From Rhodoferax aquaticus (GTDB lineage: Bacteria > Pseudomonadota > Gammaproteobacteria > Burkholderiales > Burkholderiaceae_C): a DNA stretch of 64,000 bases. The first letter of the stretch is position 1, and each line of letters starts with the position of its first letter. Location of the stretch: contig NZ_CP036282.1 of NCBI RefSeq assembly GCF_006974105.1, forward strand, positions 4,154,001-4,218,000, given 5' to 3'. The position numbers were made by a program, and so were the translations under genes. The notes under the pieces were generated by a model. It made no database searches. It was not told the DNA's origin and worked only from the letters and a program-made list of their open reading frames with translations. Shown here one piece after another: positions 46,026 to 54,042 of the stretch.

Positions 46026-46050
46026 GCTTGTAGGAAAAAATCCTACAAGC
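46026..46050 (+). terminator. Hairpin terminator after dbpA
   Basis: GCTTGTAGGA and TCCTACAAGC form a perfect 10-bp stem with an A5 loop, 30 bp after the dbpA stop. The following bases are not a clean U tract, so termination efficiency is uncertain. Confidence 0.6.
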
Positions 46051-46148
46051 GCTCTAGCCATTGGCCGACTTCACATTCGCTAGACCGTGGCTAAAGTTGT
46101 CTTAAGCGCCACTGCGACCGCAGTAGCCCCAGCAACTTAAGGAGAGCC

Positions 46149-46388
46149 ATGATGAAAACCTCTAGCGTAGAACTCAACCCCTTTAGCCTCATGATGGAGC
46201 CCGAAGTGGTGCTGCAAACCATGGAGCGCTCACAACAACTGCGCGGCCTGCGCCGCCACAAACTGCGCCCCTTGGACAAACCCCTGATCCCTCTGACCAA
46301 AGAAGCCCTCGCCAGCCGCGCCGCTTTTGATGCAGCGATTGATGCGGAAGAGCTGGAGGCGATGGAAGATGGGGATTTGTTGAACTGA
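46149..46388 (+). CDS. Small acidic-tailed hypothetical protein
   Basis: A 79-residue protein of unknown function. It has a central basic part ([19 protein letters not shown]) and an acidic helix at the end (DAAIDAEELEAMEDGDLLN). A strong AAGGAGA site precedes the ATG. Its last 50 codons are duplicated in a chimeric pseudogene at 47713-47867, with one frameshift. I believe similar small proteins occur in Burkholderiales but cannot name the family. Confidence 0.65.
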   Translation: MMKTSSVELNPFSLMMEPEVVLQTMERSQQLRGLRRHKLRPLDKPLIPLTKEALASRAAFDAAIDAEELEAMEDGDLLN

Positions 46389-46457
46389 TGGGTAAGGGTT
46401 TCTCAGCGCACACTCCTCCTCTCACATCCTAGTGAGCGGTGTTAAGGGGCTGAATGC

Positions 46458-47201
46458 TTGAACAAAGGGGCTTTTGTGAGACAAGTCGTCAAAGACTACG
46501 CGCTAGTAGCGCCCATCCCCCCGGGGAACTATTCATTTGCCGGCAACTCGGTGGGCTGCAAAGAAATAGTCTGCCATTTGTGGAAAGAGAGCAGTGCCCC
46601 GCGCACACTGCTAGATATTGGTTTTGGCATCGGTGACTTAGCTCGCATTGTTAGAGCGCGCCCAGAACATGCGCAATGGCACTTGGATGGTATCGATGGC
46701 TTCCACGTCGCATGCTGCAACACAGAGCTCTTCAACAAGAAGCACTACCGCCATATCTGGCATGGTCTGGCACAAGAAATACCGGCCGAGCAGCTTGCCA
46801 GTTACGACGCCATCTGCTTGTTTGATGTGATTGAGCACCTGGATGTTGTGGCCTCCAAAGCGCTACTGAGACACCTGTTGGCATCCTTGGGACCCAACAG
46901 CCGCTTGGTTTTAAGCACCCCGCTTTTTTTCTGGCCGCAAGACCACAAAAACCCGGACGATCTTGAGGAACATCTGATAGGAATCCCAGCCCATAGCCTA
47001 GTGGCATTAGCGCCACTGATGTACTTTATACACAGTGACTTCTTGGTCGGCACTTTTGTTTTTTCTCGCAAAAGTCTCGATTTAATCGACGGATTTGTAC
47101 CCACAAGTGACAAAGCCTTTGACATGAATGCGGGCCGCGTACACCTTGAGTCACTGGGACTCAAGGCGGACGACACCCTGTATTTTGTCAACCCTGCCTA
47201 A
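46458..47201 (+). CDS. SAM-dependent methyltransferase
   Basis: A 247-residue class I methyltransferase. Motif I is LLDIGFGIGDLA, the acidic loop is LDGIDGF, and motif IV is YDAICLFDVIEHLD. The first in-frame start is TTG 46458 with AAGGGG 8 bp upstream; an ATG at 46454 is out of frame, and a GTG at 46476 is another choice. The substrate is unknown. It lies between the small acidic-tailed gene and the truncated monooxygenase copy at the left edge of the RTX island. Confidence 0.82.
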   Translation: MNKGAFVRQVVKDYALVAPIPPGNYSFAGNSVGCKEIVCHLWKESSAPRTLLDIGFGIGDLARIVRARPEHAQWHLDGIDGFHVACCNTELFNKKHYRHIWHGLAQEIPAEQLASYDAICLFDVIEHLDVVASKALLRHLLASLGPNSRLVLSTPLFFWPQDHKNPDDLEEHLIGIPAHSLVALAPLMYFIHSDFLVGTFVFSRKSLDLIDGFVPTSDKAFDMNAGRVHLESLGLKADDTLYFVNPA

Positions 47202-47308
47202 CGCATCCTGGATTCCCAGGCGCGGTTTCGGGCCAGCGACTTCTTTGCATACCCAGAATTGCCGCGTCGCCTAGGCAGACGCGTGCCACTGTTCTCGGGC
47301 CACTGATC

Positions 47309-47717
47309 ACCCACAAGCCGCAGCCACCCTAGCCAAAACACCTAGCCCAAAATTACTTGACATCTGAAGGTTTAGGTCTGAGCTAATTGCAAGACCCCAC
47401 AGTTGCAGTTGCAATGAATATCGTCTGCATTGGCGGAGGCCCTTCTGGCCTGTACTTCGCGCTTTGGATGAAGCGCCACAACCCCTCCCACGACATCACG
47501 GTGGTGGAGCGCAACAAACCGTATGACACCTTTGGCTGGGGCGTTGTGTTCTCCGATGCCACGATGGACAACATGCGCCAGTGGGACCCCGAGACTGCGG
47601 CTGAGATTCAGCAAGCGTTTAACCACTGGGACGATATGGAGCTGGGCTTTAAGGGCGAGACTATTCGCTCAGGGGGCCACGGTTTTGTGGGCATTGGCCG
47701 TAAAACGCTGCTCAACA
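47309..47717 (+). repeat. Left direct repeat of the RTX island (promoter and 5' end of monooxygenase gene)
   Basis: This 409-bp segment is the same, with several percent differences, as 61944-62356. It contains the -35 box TTGACA (47357-47362), a decayed -10, the ATG and about 100 codons of the salicylyl-CoA 5-hydroxylase-like gene. Identity ends at a CAACA shared with the small acidic-tailed gene. Together with the right copy it brackets about 14.2 kb. Confidence 0.85.
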
Positions 47718-47809
47718 ACTGCGCGGCCTGCGCCGCCACAAACTGCGCCCCCTGGACAAACCCCTTATCCCCTGACCAAGCAAGCCTTAGCCAGCCGAGC
47801 CACCTTTGA
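47414..47809 (+). pseudogene. Chimeric 5' fragment of the salicylyl-CoA hydroxylase-like gene
   Basis: The frame starts like the intact gene at 62053 ([17 protein letters not shown], the FAD-binding site) and follows it for about 100 codons to GRKTLLN. It then runs into the 3' part of a copy of the small acidic-tailed gene in the wrong frame and stops at 47809. The FAD site is complete, but the substrate domain and the reductase half are lost, so no activity is expected. Confidence 0.85.
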
Positions 47810-47867
47810 TGCAGCGATTGATGCACAAGAGCTGGAGGCGATGGAAGAAGGGGATTTATTGAATTGA
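47713..47867 (+). repeat. Partial copy of the small acidic-tailed gene
   Basis: This segment matches 46233-46388, the last 50 codons of the 79-residue gene, including its stop. One base is missing near 47770, which breaks the frame. Its upstream end joins the monooxygenase fragment at a shared CAACA, indicating a microhomology junction. Confidence 0.8.
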
Positions 47868-48073
47868 GAGGCGATGCTGGCTCCGTTTGTATGCGAAATC
47901 AACAGTATGCGGACCGGTTGAACTTCAAAGGACCCTACGCTTTCGTCAAAGTCTAGCAACAACAGGTAGTCTTTTTCCAGCAATGACTCAAAGGCATCTA
48001 TTTCATCGTTCTTGAGACTGGAGTAGCCGCCGGTGACGAATAGGTGGTTCTTTGGGATCTTGCGGACTGCCAT
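47868..48073 (-). pseudogene. Truncated TnsA-like transposon endonuclease gene
   Basis: The minus strand reads MAVRKIPKNHLFVTGGYSSL, then an AFESLLEKDYLLLLDFDES segment and VGSFEVQPVRILL. The RKIPKN...VTG...FES-LE-D...LL-FD--V--FE-QP pattern is the N-terminal domain of TnsA-like endonucleases of Tn7-related elements. About 65 residues remain. The 3' part, including the remaining catalytic residues and the C-terminal domain, is replaced by the copy of the small acidic-tailed gene. The TnsA call is by pattern, without an alignment. No other Tns gene or transposon end was recognised. Confidence 0.6.
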
Positions 48074-48141
48074 GCCGCATTCTATTTTGCGAAATGAAGA
48101 CTCAGGGCGCTGCGCTGTCCCGCCGAAACAGCTCCAAGCAA

Positions 48142-48160
48142 AAGGGCCTGAATAGCCCTT
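48142..48160 (-). terminator. Terminator of the RTX gene
   Basis: AAGGGC and GCCCTT pair around a 7-base loop. Read on the minus strand the stem is followed directly by TTGC within a short T-rich stretch. It lies about 40 bp after the RTX stop codon, a plausible intrinsic terminator of moderate strength. Confidence 0.5.
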
Positions 48161-48202
48161 CGTCAAGTCCGGCCCGAAGCAGCGTATCGTTTGATCAAAA
48201 CG

Positions 48203-51200
48203 TCATTGCCAGTTAGCCGCAATCACCGGTGCCAACGCAGTCTGTTGGGCCGCAGTTAAGGTGGTTTGCCCAGCCGTTGGTGGTGCAAAGGCTGCCATGG
48301 CATTCACCAAGTTTTGCACTTGGCTGTCCAACAGCGTCTTGCCATCACTGGTTTTGAACTGCTCTACGTGGTATTGGCTACCCAAGTACCAGTTGTTGAT
48401 GGAGACAGAGCCGTTGTTGCCGATGATGCTGACCTCCAGGTTGTTGTTCACCTTCCGAAACCAAAGCTGATCGGCATGAACGTCACCAAGGTACTGCACT
48501 GTATCGGTGTTGCCTGTGCTGGCGTCGTTCTCTGAAATCCAGTCATAACCATCACCGGCCTTAAAGACATAGGTGTCATTGCCAAGCCCGCCGTACAGGA
48601 TGTCGTTGCCCACGCCACCGATCAAGGTGTCGTTGCCATAGTCGCCGGTGAGCGTGTCGTTGCCAGCACCGCCATCCAAGACATCGTCCTTGGTGGAGCC
48701 CGTGATCTTGTCGTTACCGGCCAAGCCATACATGCGGTTGACTTGCCCGTCTTGGCCAGTCATGGTGTCATCGCCAGCGGTGCCTTGAATGGAGACCCGG
48801 GCCATGATGTCAGCCACCGTCCACGTCACGCCATCGCTGAACTTGAACAGCTCCATTCGGTAATCAGCGCTGGCTAGAAACCCCGAAATATTCAATACAT
48901 CGGTGCTGCCATAGGTGATTCTTAGGCCCCCGCCGTTGTTATAAATACCCGTGATATCGGTGGACTTGATGTCGGTGAAGAGCACTGTATCGGTGTTGCC
49001 TGTGCTGGCGTCGTTCTCTGAAATCCAGTCATAACCATCACCGGCCTTAAAGACATAGGTGTCATTGCCAAGCCCGCCGTACAGGATGTCGTTGCCCACG
49101 CCACCGATCAAGGTGTCGTTGCCATAGTCGCCGGTGAGCGTGTCGTTGCCAGCACCGCCATCCAAGACATCGTCCTTGGTGGAGCCCGTGATCTTGTCGT
49201 TACCGGCCAAGCCATACATGCGGTTGACTTGCCCGTCTTGGCCAGTCATGGTGTCATCGCCAGCGGTGCCTTGAATGGAGACCCGGGCCATGATGTCAGC
49301 CACCGTCCACGTCACGCCATCGCTGAACTTGAACAGCTCCATTCGGTAATCAGCGCTGGCTAGAAACCCCGAAATATTCAATACATCGGTGCTGCCATAG
49401 GTGATTCTTAGGCCCCCGCCGTTGTTATAAATACCCGTGATATCGGTGGACTTGATGTCGGTGAAGAGCACTGTATCGGTGTTGCCTGTGCTGGCGTCGT
49501 TCTCTGAAATCCAGTCATAACCATCACCGGCCTTAAAGACATAGGTGTCATTGCCAAGCCCGCCGTACAGGATGTCGTTGCCCACGCCACCGATCAAGGT
49601 GTCATTGCCATAGTCGCCGGTGAGCGTGTCGTTGCCAGCACCGCCATCCAAGACATCGTCCTTGGTGGAGCCCGTGATCTTGTCGTTACCGGCCAAGCCA
49701 TACATGCGGTTGACTTGCCCGTCTTGGCCAGTCATGGTGTCATCGCCAGCGGTGCCTTGAATGGAGACCCGGGCCATGATGTCAGCCACCGTCCACGTCA
49801 CGCCATCGCTGAACTTGAACAGCTCCATTCGGTAATCAGCGCTGGCTAGAAACCCCGAAATATTCAATACATCGGTGCTGCCATAGGTGATTCTTAGGCC
49901 CCCGCCGTTGTTGTAAATACCCGTGATATCGGTGGACTTGATGTCGGTGAAGAGCACTGTATCGGTGTTGCCTGTGCTGGCGTCGTTCTCTGAAATCCAG
50001 TCATAACCATCACCGGCCTTAAAGACATAGGTGTCATTGCCAAGCCCGCCGTACAGGATGTCGTTGCCCACGCCACCGATCAAGGTGTCGTTGCCATAGT
50101 CGCCGGTGAGCGTGTCGTTGCCAGCACCGCCATCCAAGACATCGTCCTTGGTGGAGCCCGTGATCTTGTCGTTACCGGCCAAGCCATACATGCGGTTGAC
50201 TTGCCCGTCTTGGCCAGTCATGGTGTCATCGCCAGCGGTGCCTTGAATGGAGACCCGGGCCATGATGTCAGCCACCGTCCACGTCACGCCATCGCTGAAC
50301 TTGAACAGCTCCATTCGGTAATCAGCGCTGGCTAGAAACCCCGAAATATTCAATACATCGGTGCTGCCATAGGTGATTCTTAGGCCCCCGCCGTTGTTAT
50401 AAATACCCGTGATATCGGTGGACTTGATGTCGGTGAAGAGCACTGTATCGGTGTTGCCTGTGCTGGCGTCGTTCTCTGAAATCCAGTCATAACCATCACC
50501 GGCCTTAAAGACATAGGTGTCATTGCCAAGCCCGCCGTACAGGATGTCGTTGCCCACGCCACCGATCAAGGTGTCATTGCCATAGTCGCCGGTGAGCGTG
50601 TCGTTGCCAGCACCGCCATCCAAGACATCGTCCTTGGTGGAGCCCGTGATCTTGTCGTTACCGGCCAAGCCATACATGCGGTTGACTTGCCCGTCTTGGC
50701 CAGTCATGGTGTCATCGCCAGCGGTGCCTTGAATGGAGACCCGGGCCATGATGTCAGCCACCGTCCACGTCACGCCATCGCTGAACTTGAACAGCTCCAT
50801 TCGGTAATCAGCGCTGGCTAGAAACCCCGAAATATTCAATACATCGGTGCTGCCATAGGTGATTCTTAGGCTCCCGCCGTTGTTGTAAATACCCGTGATA
50901 TCGGTGGACTTGATGTCGGTGAAGAGCACTGTATCGGTGTTGCCTGTGCTGGCGTCGCTCTCTGAAATCCAGTCATAACCATCACCGGCCTTAAAGACAT
51001 AGGTGTCATTGCCAAGCCCGCCGTACAGGATGTCGTTGCCCACGCCACCGATCAAGGTGTCGTTGCCATAGTCGCCGGTGAGCGTGTCGTTGCCAGCACC
51101 GCCGTACATCGTGTCGTTACCCGTGGCACCGTCAAACACATTGTTTTCTAAATCGCCAATGTATGTTTCATTCCCGCTGGTTCCAGTCGGCGACAGACTG

Positions 51201-53335
51201 GTTAGTAAGTTGGGGATTGCAAGCGCCGGTTTAAGTGAATTCCATAACGGTGATCCATGAGGCAATTCCAAGAGTTCCGAGATTAACTTGTCGTGAACCG
51301 TTTGCTTTATTGCTGGCACAGGTATTGCATTGAAGCGGTCTAAGTCCACCAAATCAAACAACGCAGCAGTCGAATCCGAGGCCTTTTTGGTGGCAATCAT
51401 TTTCAAAAGGGCGGTTGCATCAAACTGCACCCCCTTCTCATCAATCACCAGCCCAATACTGTCCAAGTACGGCTTCAATCGAGTCTGTACAACCAACGCC
51501 CCGTAAACGCTGCTCTTTAGCGCGTCATACGCTTGGTTAATCAAGGCCTCTTGCTCCGCGCTGTACGTCACTGTGCCGTAGGTGTAAGTCTTATTCTGGT
51601 TGGTGACTGGATCCACATACCACGCCGTAGTGTTGCGCACCCATTTGTCCAAGATGGTCTGGCCGTTGAACTGCTCCAGCGCCGTGATCTTGGCGTACAT
51701 GGCTGGGTTGTCCAGCGAAAATTTCTCAATGGCTGTATTGCCAAACACGGGGACGCCGTTGATATCGCCAATGACATTGCCACCACCACCAAAATTGCGC
51801 AAAGTCCGGTTGGTCTTCACGCTAGTCTGCATCGCACTGGTATTGCCCCAGCTTTGAATCACCGCGTCCAAGTTGGCCATCTGCTGGTCGCGCGTGGTGT
51901 CTTGCGCAAACTGGGTCAGCTTGGCTTGCAGTGCTGCGGCCTGTGAGTTGCCCAGGCTCAATGCCGGGCGCAGGTCGCGCACCAAACCGCTGCCTTGCAT
52001 TTGGGGCAGGGCAAGGGCTGCGGTGGTAAGGGCCGGGTCATCGGTGAATTGGCGGTAGAAGTTGTTGTTGGCCAGTAGCAAGCTGCCTGCAAGTTGGGCG
52101 GTGCCTGCGTTGCCATTGGTGCCGGTTGTGGTGGTGAAGCTGCCAGCAAAGGTTTGGGTGTTGTTTCCACCCAAGTCCACATTGCTGGCCGTGCCGGCCA
52201 CCTTGATGCTGGCTACGCCCAAGTCTGCAAAGGTAAAGAGCTCGTTGGTTTGGCTGATGCCGTCTTGGTTGGCGTCTTTCCACAGTTTGACGCTGGCAAA
52301 TGCGGCGTCATTCGCATCAAACTTGCCGTCGCCATTGCTGTCCAGGTCGGCCAAGGCTTCAAAGCCGTGGGCGGCGGTCTGGCCTGCTTTGGGGCCACGG
52401 GTGAGGATGGTGGCGTCGCCAAAGAGTTCGCGCCCGGAGTCGATCTTTCCATTGCCGTTGATGTCTCGCACCACAATGGCTTCGCCCGATGCGATCCAGC
52501 CGGTGGCGGTTTGGATGCCGTCGCCGTCTTGGTCGAAGAGGATGGGGGCAGCAGGGTTGATGCCGCTGGTTTTGATGCCACCGCCGTCGAGGTCTAGGAC
52601 CAAGGGGTCGCGGCGGGGGGCTACCCAGTTGAGGGCTTGGGTGGTCAATCCGTTGACGTTGCCATTGATGTCGTATTCGATGTCGTTGATGCCTGCTAAG
52701 TCTTTTCCAACAATCAGCTTATCGAACTGACCCCAGTTGCTACGCAGCACCCGGCCCAATCCATCTATCAGCTGCGAACTCGCAGAATCCATCAAGTTCT
52801 TTGCATAGTCCCTGACCGAAACGCCGTCAATAGATTGATAGTTGCCACCCAAACCGAGCGGCGGTGGAAGAAAATCACCCAAGGTACCAGCCCAACCCCA
52901 GCCGGGAAGACCGAGGCCGCCATCGCTAGGTTTACCCACTGCTTGAGCCACATCTCGCTCGATAATGTCCTTGGCACTCGGGATTCCCAAACCATCAATT
53001 ACGTCCGTCAAAACTTTGTCTGCCAGTGCATCAGATGCCGCTTGAAACTCTGCGTCACTTAATGGATTGCCCAAACGCTCACGAATGCCTTCAGTCGCGC
53101 CGCGCACAAACTCACTGCTGAGTGAGCCGTCATTGCCATTGATACTGGCCGCACGATCCAGCCAATTCTCCAGTTTAAGCAGGTCATAGCTGCGACCCGT
53201 GTCGGTTGTCTGAATGCGTTTGTCATGCACGATGTCGCGCATGTATTCATACGCTTCGACATACCGTCCATCAATACGCATGGAAGCAAGGTCGGTAAGT
53301 TGGATGTGAGATAGATTAACGTAAGGAACTGTCAT
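48203..53335 (-). CDS. FrpC-like RTX protein with self-processing module and five 162-residue repeats
   Basis: A 1710-residue secreted calcium-binding protein. Residues 1-233 are a specific N-terminal domain. Residues about 234-505 match the FrpC self-processing module: an Asp-Pro bond at 243-244 (RRDPLVLDLDGGG), then EF-hand-like loops (RDINGNGKIDSGRELFGD, LDSNGDGKFDANDAAF, DANQDGISQTNEL). Residues about 745-1613 are 162-residue units, each with RTX nonapeptides (GGAGNDTLTGDYGNDTLIGG) and an HCBP-type segment (FKFSDGVTWTVADIM). A short C-terminal region follows, the expected type I secretion signal. In FrpC, calcium triggers cleavage at the Asp-Pro bond and can link the freed Asp to a lysine. 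The gene is last in a long same-strand set headed by HlyB/HlyD genes. AGAGG precedes the start. Confidence 0.9.
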   Translation of the reverse strand: MTVPYVNLSHIQLTDLASMRIDGRYVEAYEYMRDIVHDKRIQTTDTGRSYDLLKLENWLDRAASINGNDGSLSSEFVRGATEGIRERLGNPLSDAEFQAASDALADKVLTDVIDGLGIPSAKDIIERDVAQAVGKPSDGGLGLPGWGWAGTLGDFLPPPLGLGGNYQSIDGVSVRDYAKNLMDSASSQLIDGLGRVLRSNWGQFDKLIVGKDLAGINDIEYDINGNVNGLTTQALNWVAPRRDPLVLDLDGGGIKTSGINPAAPILFDQDGDGIQTATGWIASGEAIVVRDINGNGKIDSGRELFGDATILTRGPKAGQTAAHGFEALADLDSNGDGKFDANDAAFASVKLWKDANQDGISQTNELFTFADLGVASIKVAGTASNVDLGGNNTQTFAGSFTTTTGTNGNAGTAQLAGSLLLANNNFYRQFTDDPALTTAALALPQMQGSGLVRDLRPALSLGNSQAAALQAKLTQFAQDTTRDQQMANLDAVIQSWGNTSAMQTSVKTNRTLRNFGGGGNVIGDINGVPVFGNTAIEKFSLDNPAMYAKITALEQFNGQTILDKWVRNTTAWYVDPVTNQNKTYTYGTVTYSAEQEALINQAYDALKSSVYGALVVQTRLKPYLDSIGLVIDEKGVQFDATALLKMIATKKASDSTAALFDLVDLDRFNAIPVPAIKQTVHDKLISELLELPHGSPLWNSLKPALAIPNLLTSLSPTGTSGNETYIGDLENNVFDGATGNDTMYGGAGNDTLTGDYGNDTLIGGVGNDILYGGLGNDTYVFKAGDGYDWISESDASTGNTDTVLFTDIKSTDITGIYNNGGSLRITYGSTDVLNISGFLASADYRMELFKFSDGVTWTVADIMARVSIQGTAGDDTMTGQDGQVNRMYGLAGNDKITGSTKDDVLDGGAGNDTLTGDYGNDTLIGGVGNDILYGGLGNDTYVFKAGDGYDWISENDASTGNTDTVLFTDIKSTDITGIYNNGGGLRITYGSTDVLNISGFLASADYRMELFKFSDGVTWTVADIMARVSIQGTAGDDTMTGQDGQVNRMYGLAGNDKITGSTKDDVLDGGAGNDTLTGDYGNDTLIGGVGNDILYGGLGNDTYVFKAGDGYDWISENDASTGNTDTVLFTDIKSTDITGIYNNGGGLRITYGSTDVLNISGFLASADYRMELFKFSDGVTWTVADIMARVSIQGTAGDDTMTGQDGQVNRMYGLAGNDKITGSTKDDVLDGGAGNDTLTGDYGNDTLIGGVGNDILYGGLGNDTYVFKAGDGYDWISENDASTGNTDTVLFTDIKSTDITGIYNNGGGLRITYGSTDVLNISGFLASADYRMELFKFSDGVTWTVADIMARVSIQGTAGDDTMTGQDGQVNRMYGLAGNDKITGSTKDDVLDGGAGNDTLTGDYGNDTLIGGVGNDILYGGLGNDTYVFKAGDGYDWISENDASTGNTDTVLFTDIKSTDITGIYNNGGGLRITYGSTDVLNISGFLASADYRMELFKFSDGVTWTVADIMARVSIQGTAGDDTMTGQDGQVNRMYGLAGNDKITGSTKDDVLDGGAGNDTLTGDYGNDTLIGGVGNDILYGGLGNDTYVFKAGDGYDWISENDASTGNTDTVQYLGDVHADQLWFRKVNNNLEVSIIGNNGSVSINNWYLGSQYHVEQFKTSDGKTLLDSQVQNLVNAMAAFAPPTAGQTTLTAAQQTALAPVIAANWQ
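48496..51103 (-). repeat. Tandem 486-bp repeat, about 5.4 copies
   Basis: The same 486-bp unit (162 codons) recurs with period 486 across 2608 bp. Only a handful of substitutions are visible, for example gtcattgcc against gtcgttgcc, ttataaat against ttgtaaat, and one cgctctctg. Each unit encodes two RTX blocks around one HCBP-type beta segment. The near-identity shows recent amplification or ongoing homogenisation; copy number could differ among strains or be mis-assembled. Confidence 0.97.
51821..52636 (-). repeat. 816-bp self-processing-module block, copy 1 (in the full RTX gene)
   Basis: This block recurs at 54280-55095 and 56489-57304. All three copies are exactly 816 bp with no indels and few substitutions. 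Copies 2 and 3 share changes absent here (TNELF against ANELF, TTAALALPQ against TDAAKALPQ). It encodes the start of the module, the Asp-Pro site, calcium loops and the following helical part. Confidence 0.95.
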
Positions 53336-53347
53336 GATGTGACCTCT

Positions 53348-54037
53348 TTATTTCTTGATAGAAGTGGATTCGTTGGGAGAAAGCGGGGGGAGTGGTGGCA
53401 CCACAATTTGGCGGACGTAGTTTTCTACCCAGTCGCGCATTTCTCGGGGGGTGAGACCATAGATATCGGATGAACTATATTCAACACTAAGATTACCCAG
53501 CACTCGAGCATTACCTCCACCAATCGTGTTCGCGCTTGATACCAGTCGTCCATTGGCATCCTTAAAAATAAGCACTCTTTTCACATCCCCTGTTTTTGGG
53601 TTGGGCTGCGATTCATACACGTCATAACCATCACGCTGCCCCACAAAACGCTCAAGTCCGGGCGAGTTTTTTAGATTTGGAAATTCTGTTTCCGTTTGAA
53701 TCAAACGCTCACCCCAAGTAAGTTTTTCTTCCGACACTATTTTTATAAAAATCATGATGCGTCGATTTTGCTCGCCCTGCTTCCAGGGAGGTGGCAGTCC
53801 CATATCAGGAAAGCCGACTGTCAACGCAAGCAGGTTATCAACAGGTTCTTCCGTCCTGTGTTGCCAGTTGTTAAAGTAACCCCGCTTGATACGAAATTGC
53901 CTTTCTAAAACACCATCTTTGAGCGTGATGTCCAGTGGCTCATTTGTGTCTTTTGAAAATACAACAGGCCATAGTAAATAGACTGTAAAAACCGCAATGG
54001 GTAGAAATATCCAAGCTAAGCGTTTTAGCCATTTCAT
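53348..54037 (-). CDS. Membrane-anchored protein paired with the RTX gene (immunity or FrpD-position protein)
   Basis: A 229-residue protein of unknown family. One transmembrane helix at about 7-26 (LAWIFLPIAVFTVYLLWPVV) is followed by a large, probably periplasmic domain with YDVYESQPNPKTGDVKRVLI and a Pro-rich end (VVPPLPPLSPNEST). It ends 12 bp before the RTX start, so translation is coupled. In Neisseria, frpD occupies this position and its lipoprotein binds the FrpC N-terminus. An immunity or anchoring role is inference from position. The start at 54037 has GAGGAATA upstream. Confidence 0.65.
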   Translation of the reverse strand: MKWLKRLAWIFLPIAVFTVYLLWPVVFSKDTNEPLDITLKDGVLERQFRIKRGYFNNWQHRTEEPVDNLLALTVGFPDMGLPPPWKQGEQNRRIMIFIKIVSEEKLTWGERLIQTETEFPNLKNSPGLERFVGQRDGYDVYESQPNPKTGDVKRVLIFKDANGRLVSSANTIGGGNARVLGNLSVEYSSSDIYGLTPREMRDWVENYVRQIVVPPLPPLSPNESTSIKK

Positions 54038-54042
54038 TGGAC

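Noticed and set aside
48074..48202. Tn7-like transposon end repeats next to the TnsA fragment
   Set aside because: I looked for repeated TGT-starting ends and found only the terminator-like hairpin.
48922..51048. Five identical 60-codon frames and regular spacing that could suggest a CRISPR-like array
   Set aside because: They are second-frame shadows of the 486-bp coding repeat. Units are far too long and have no spacers.
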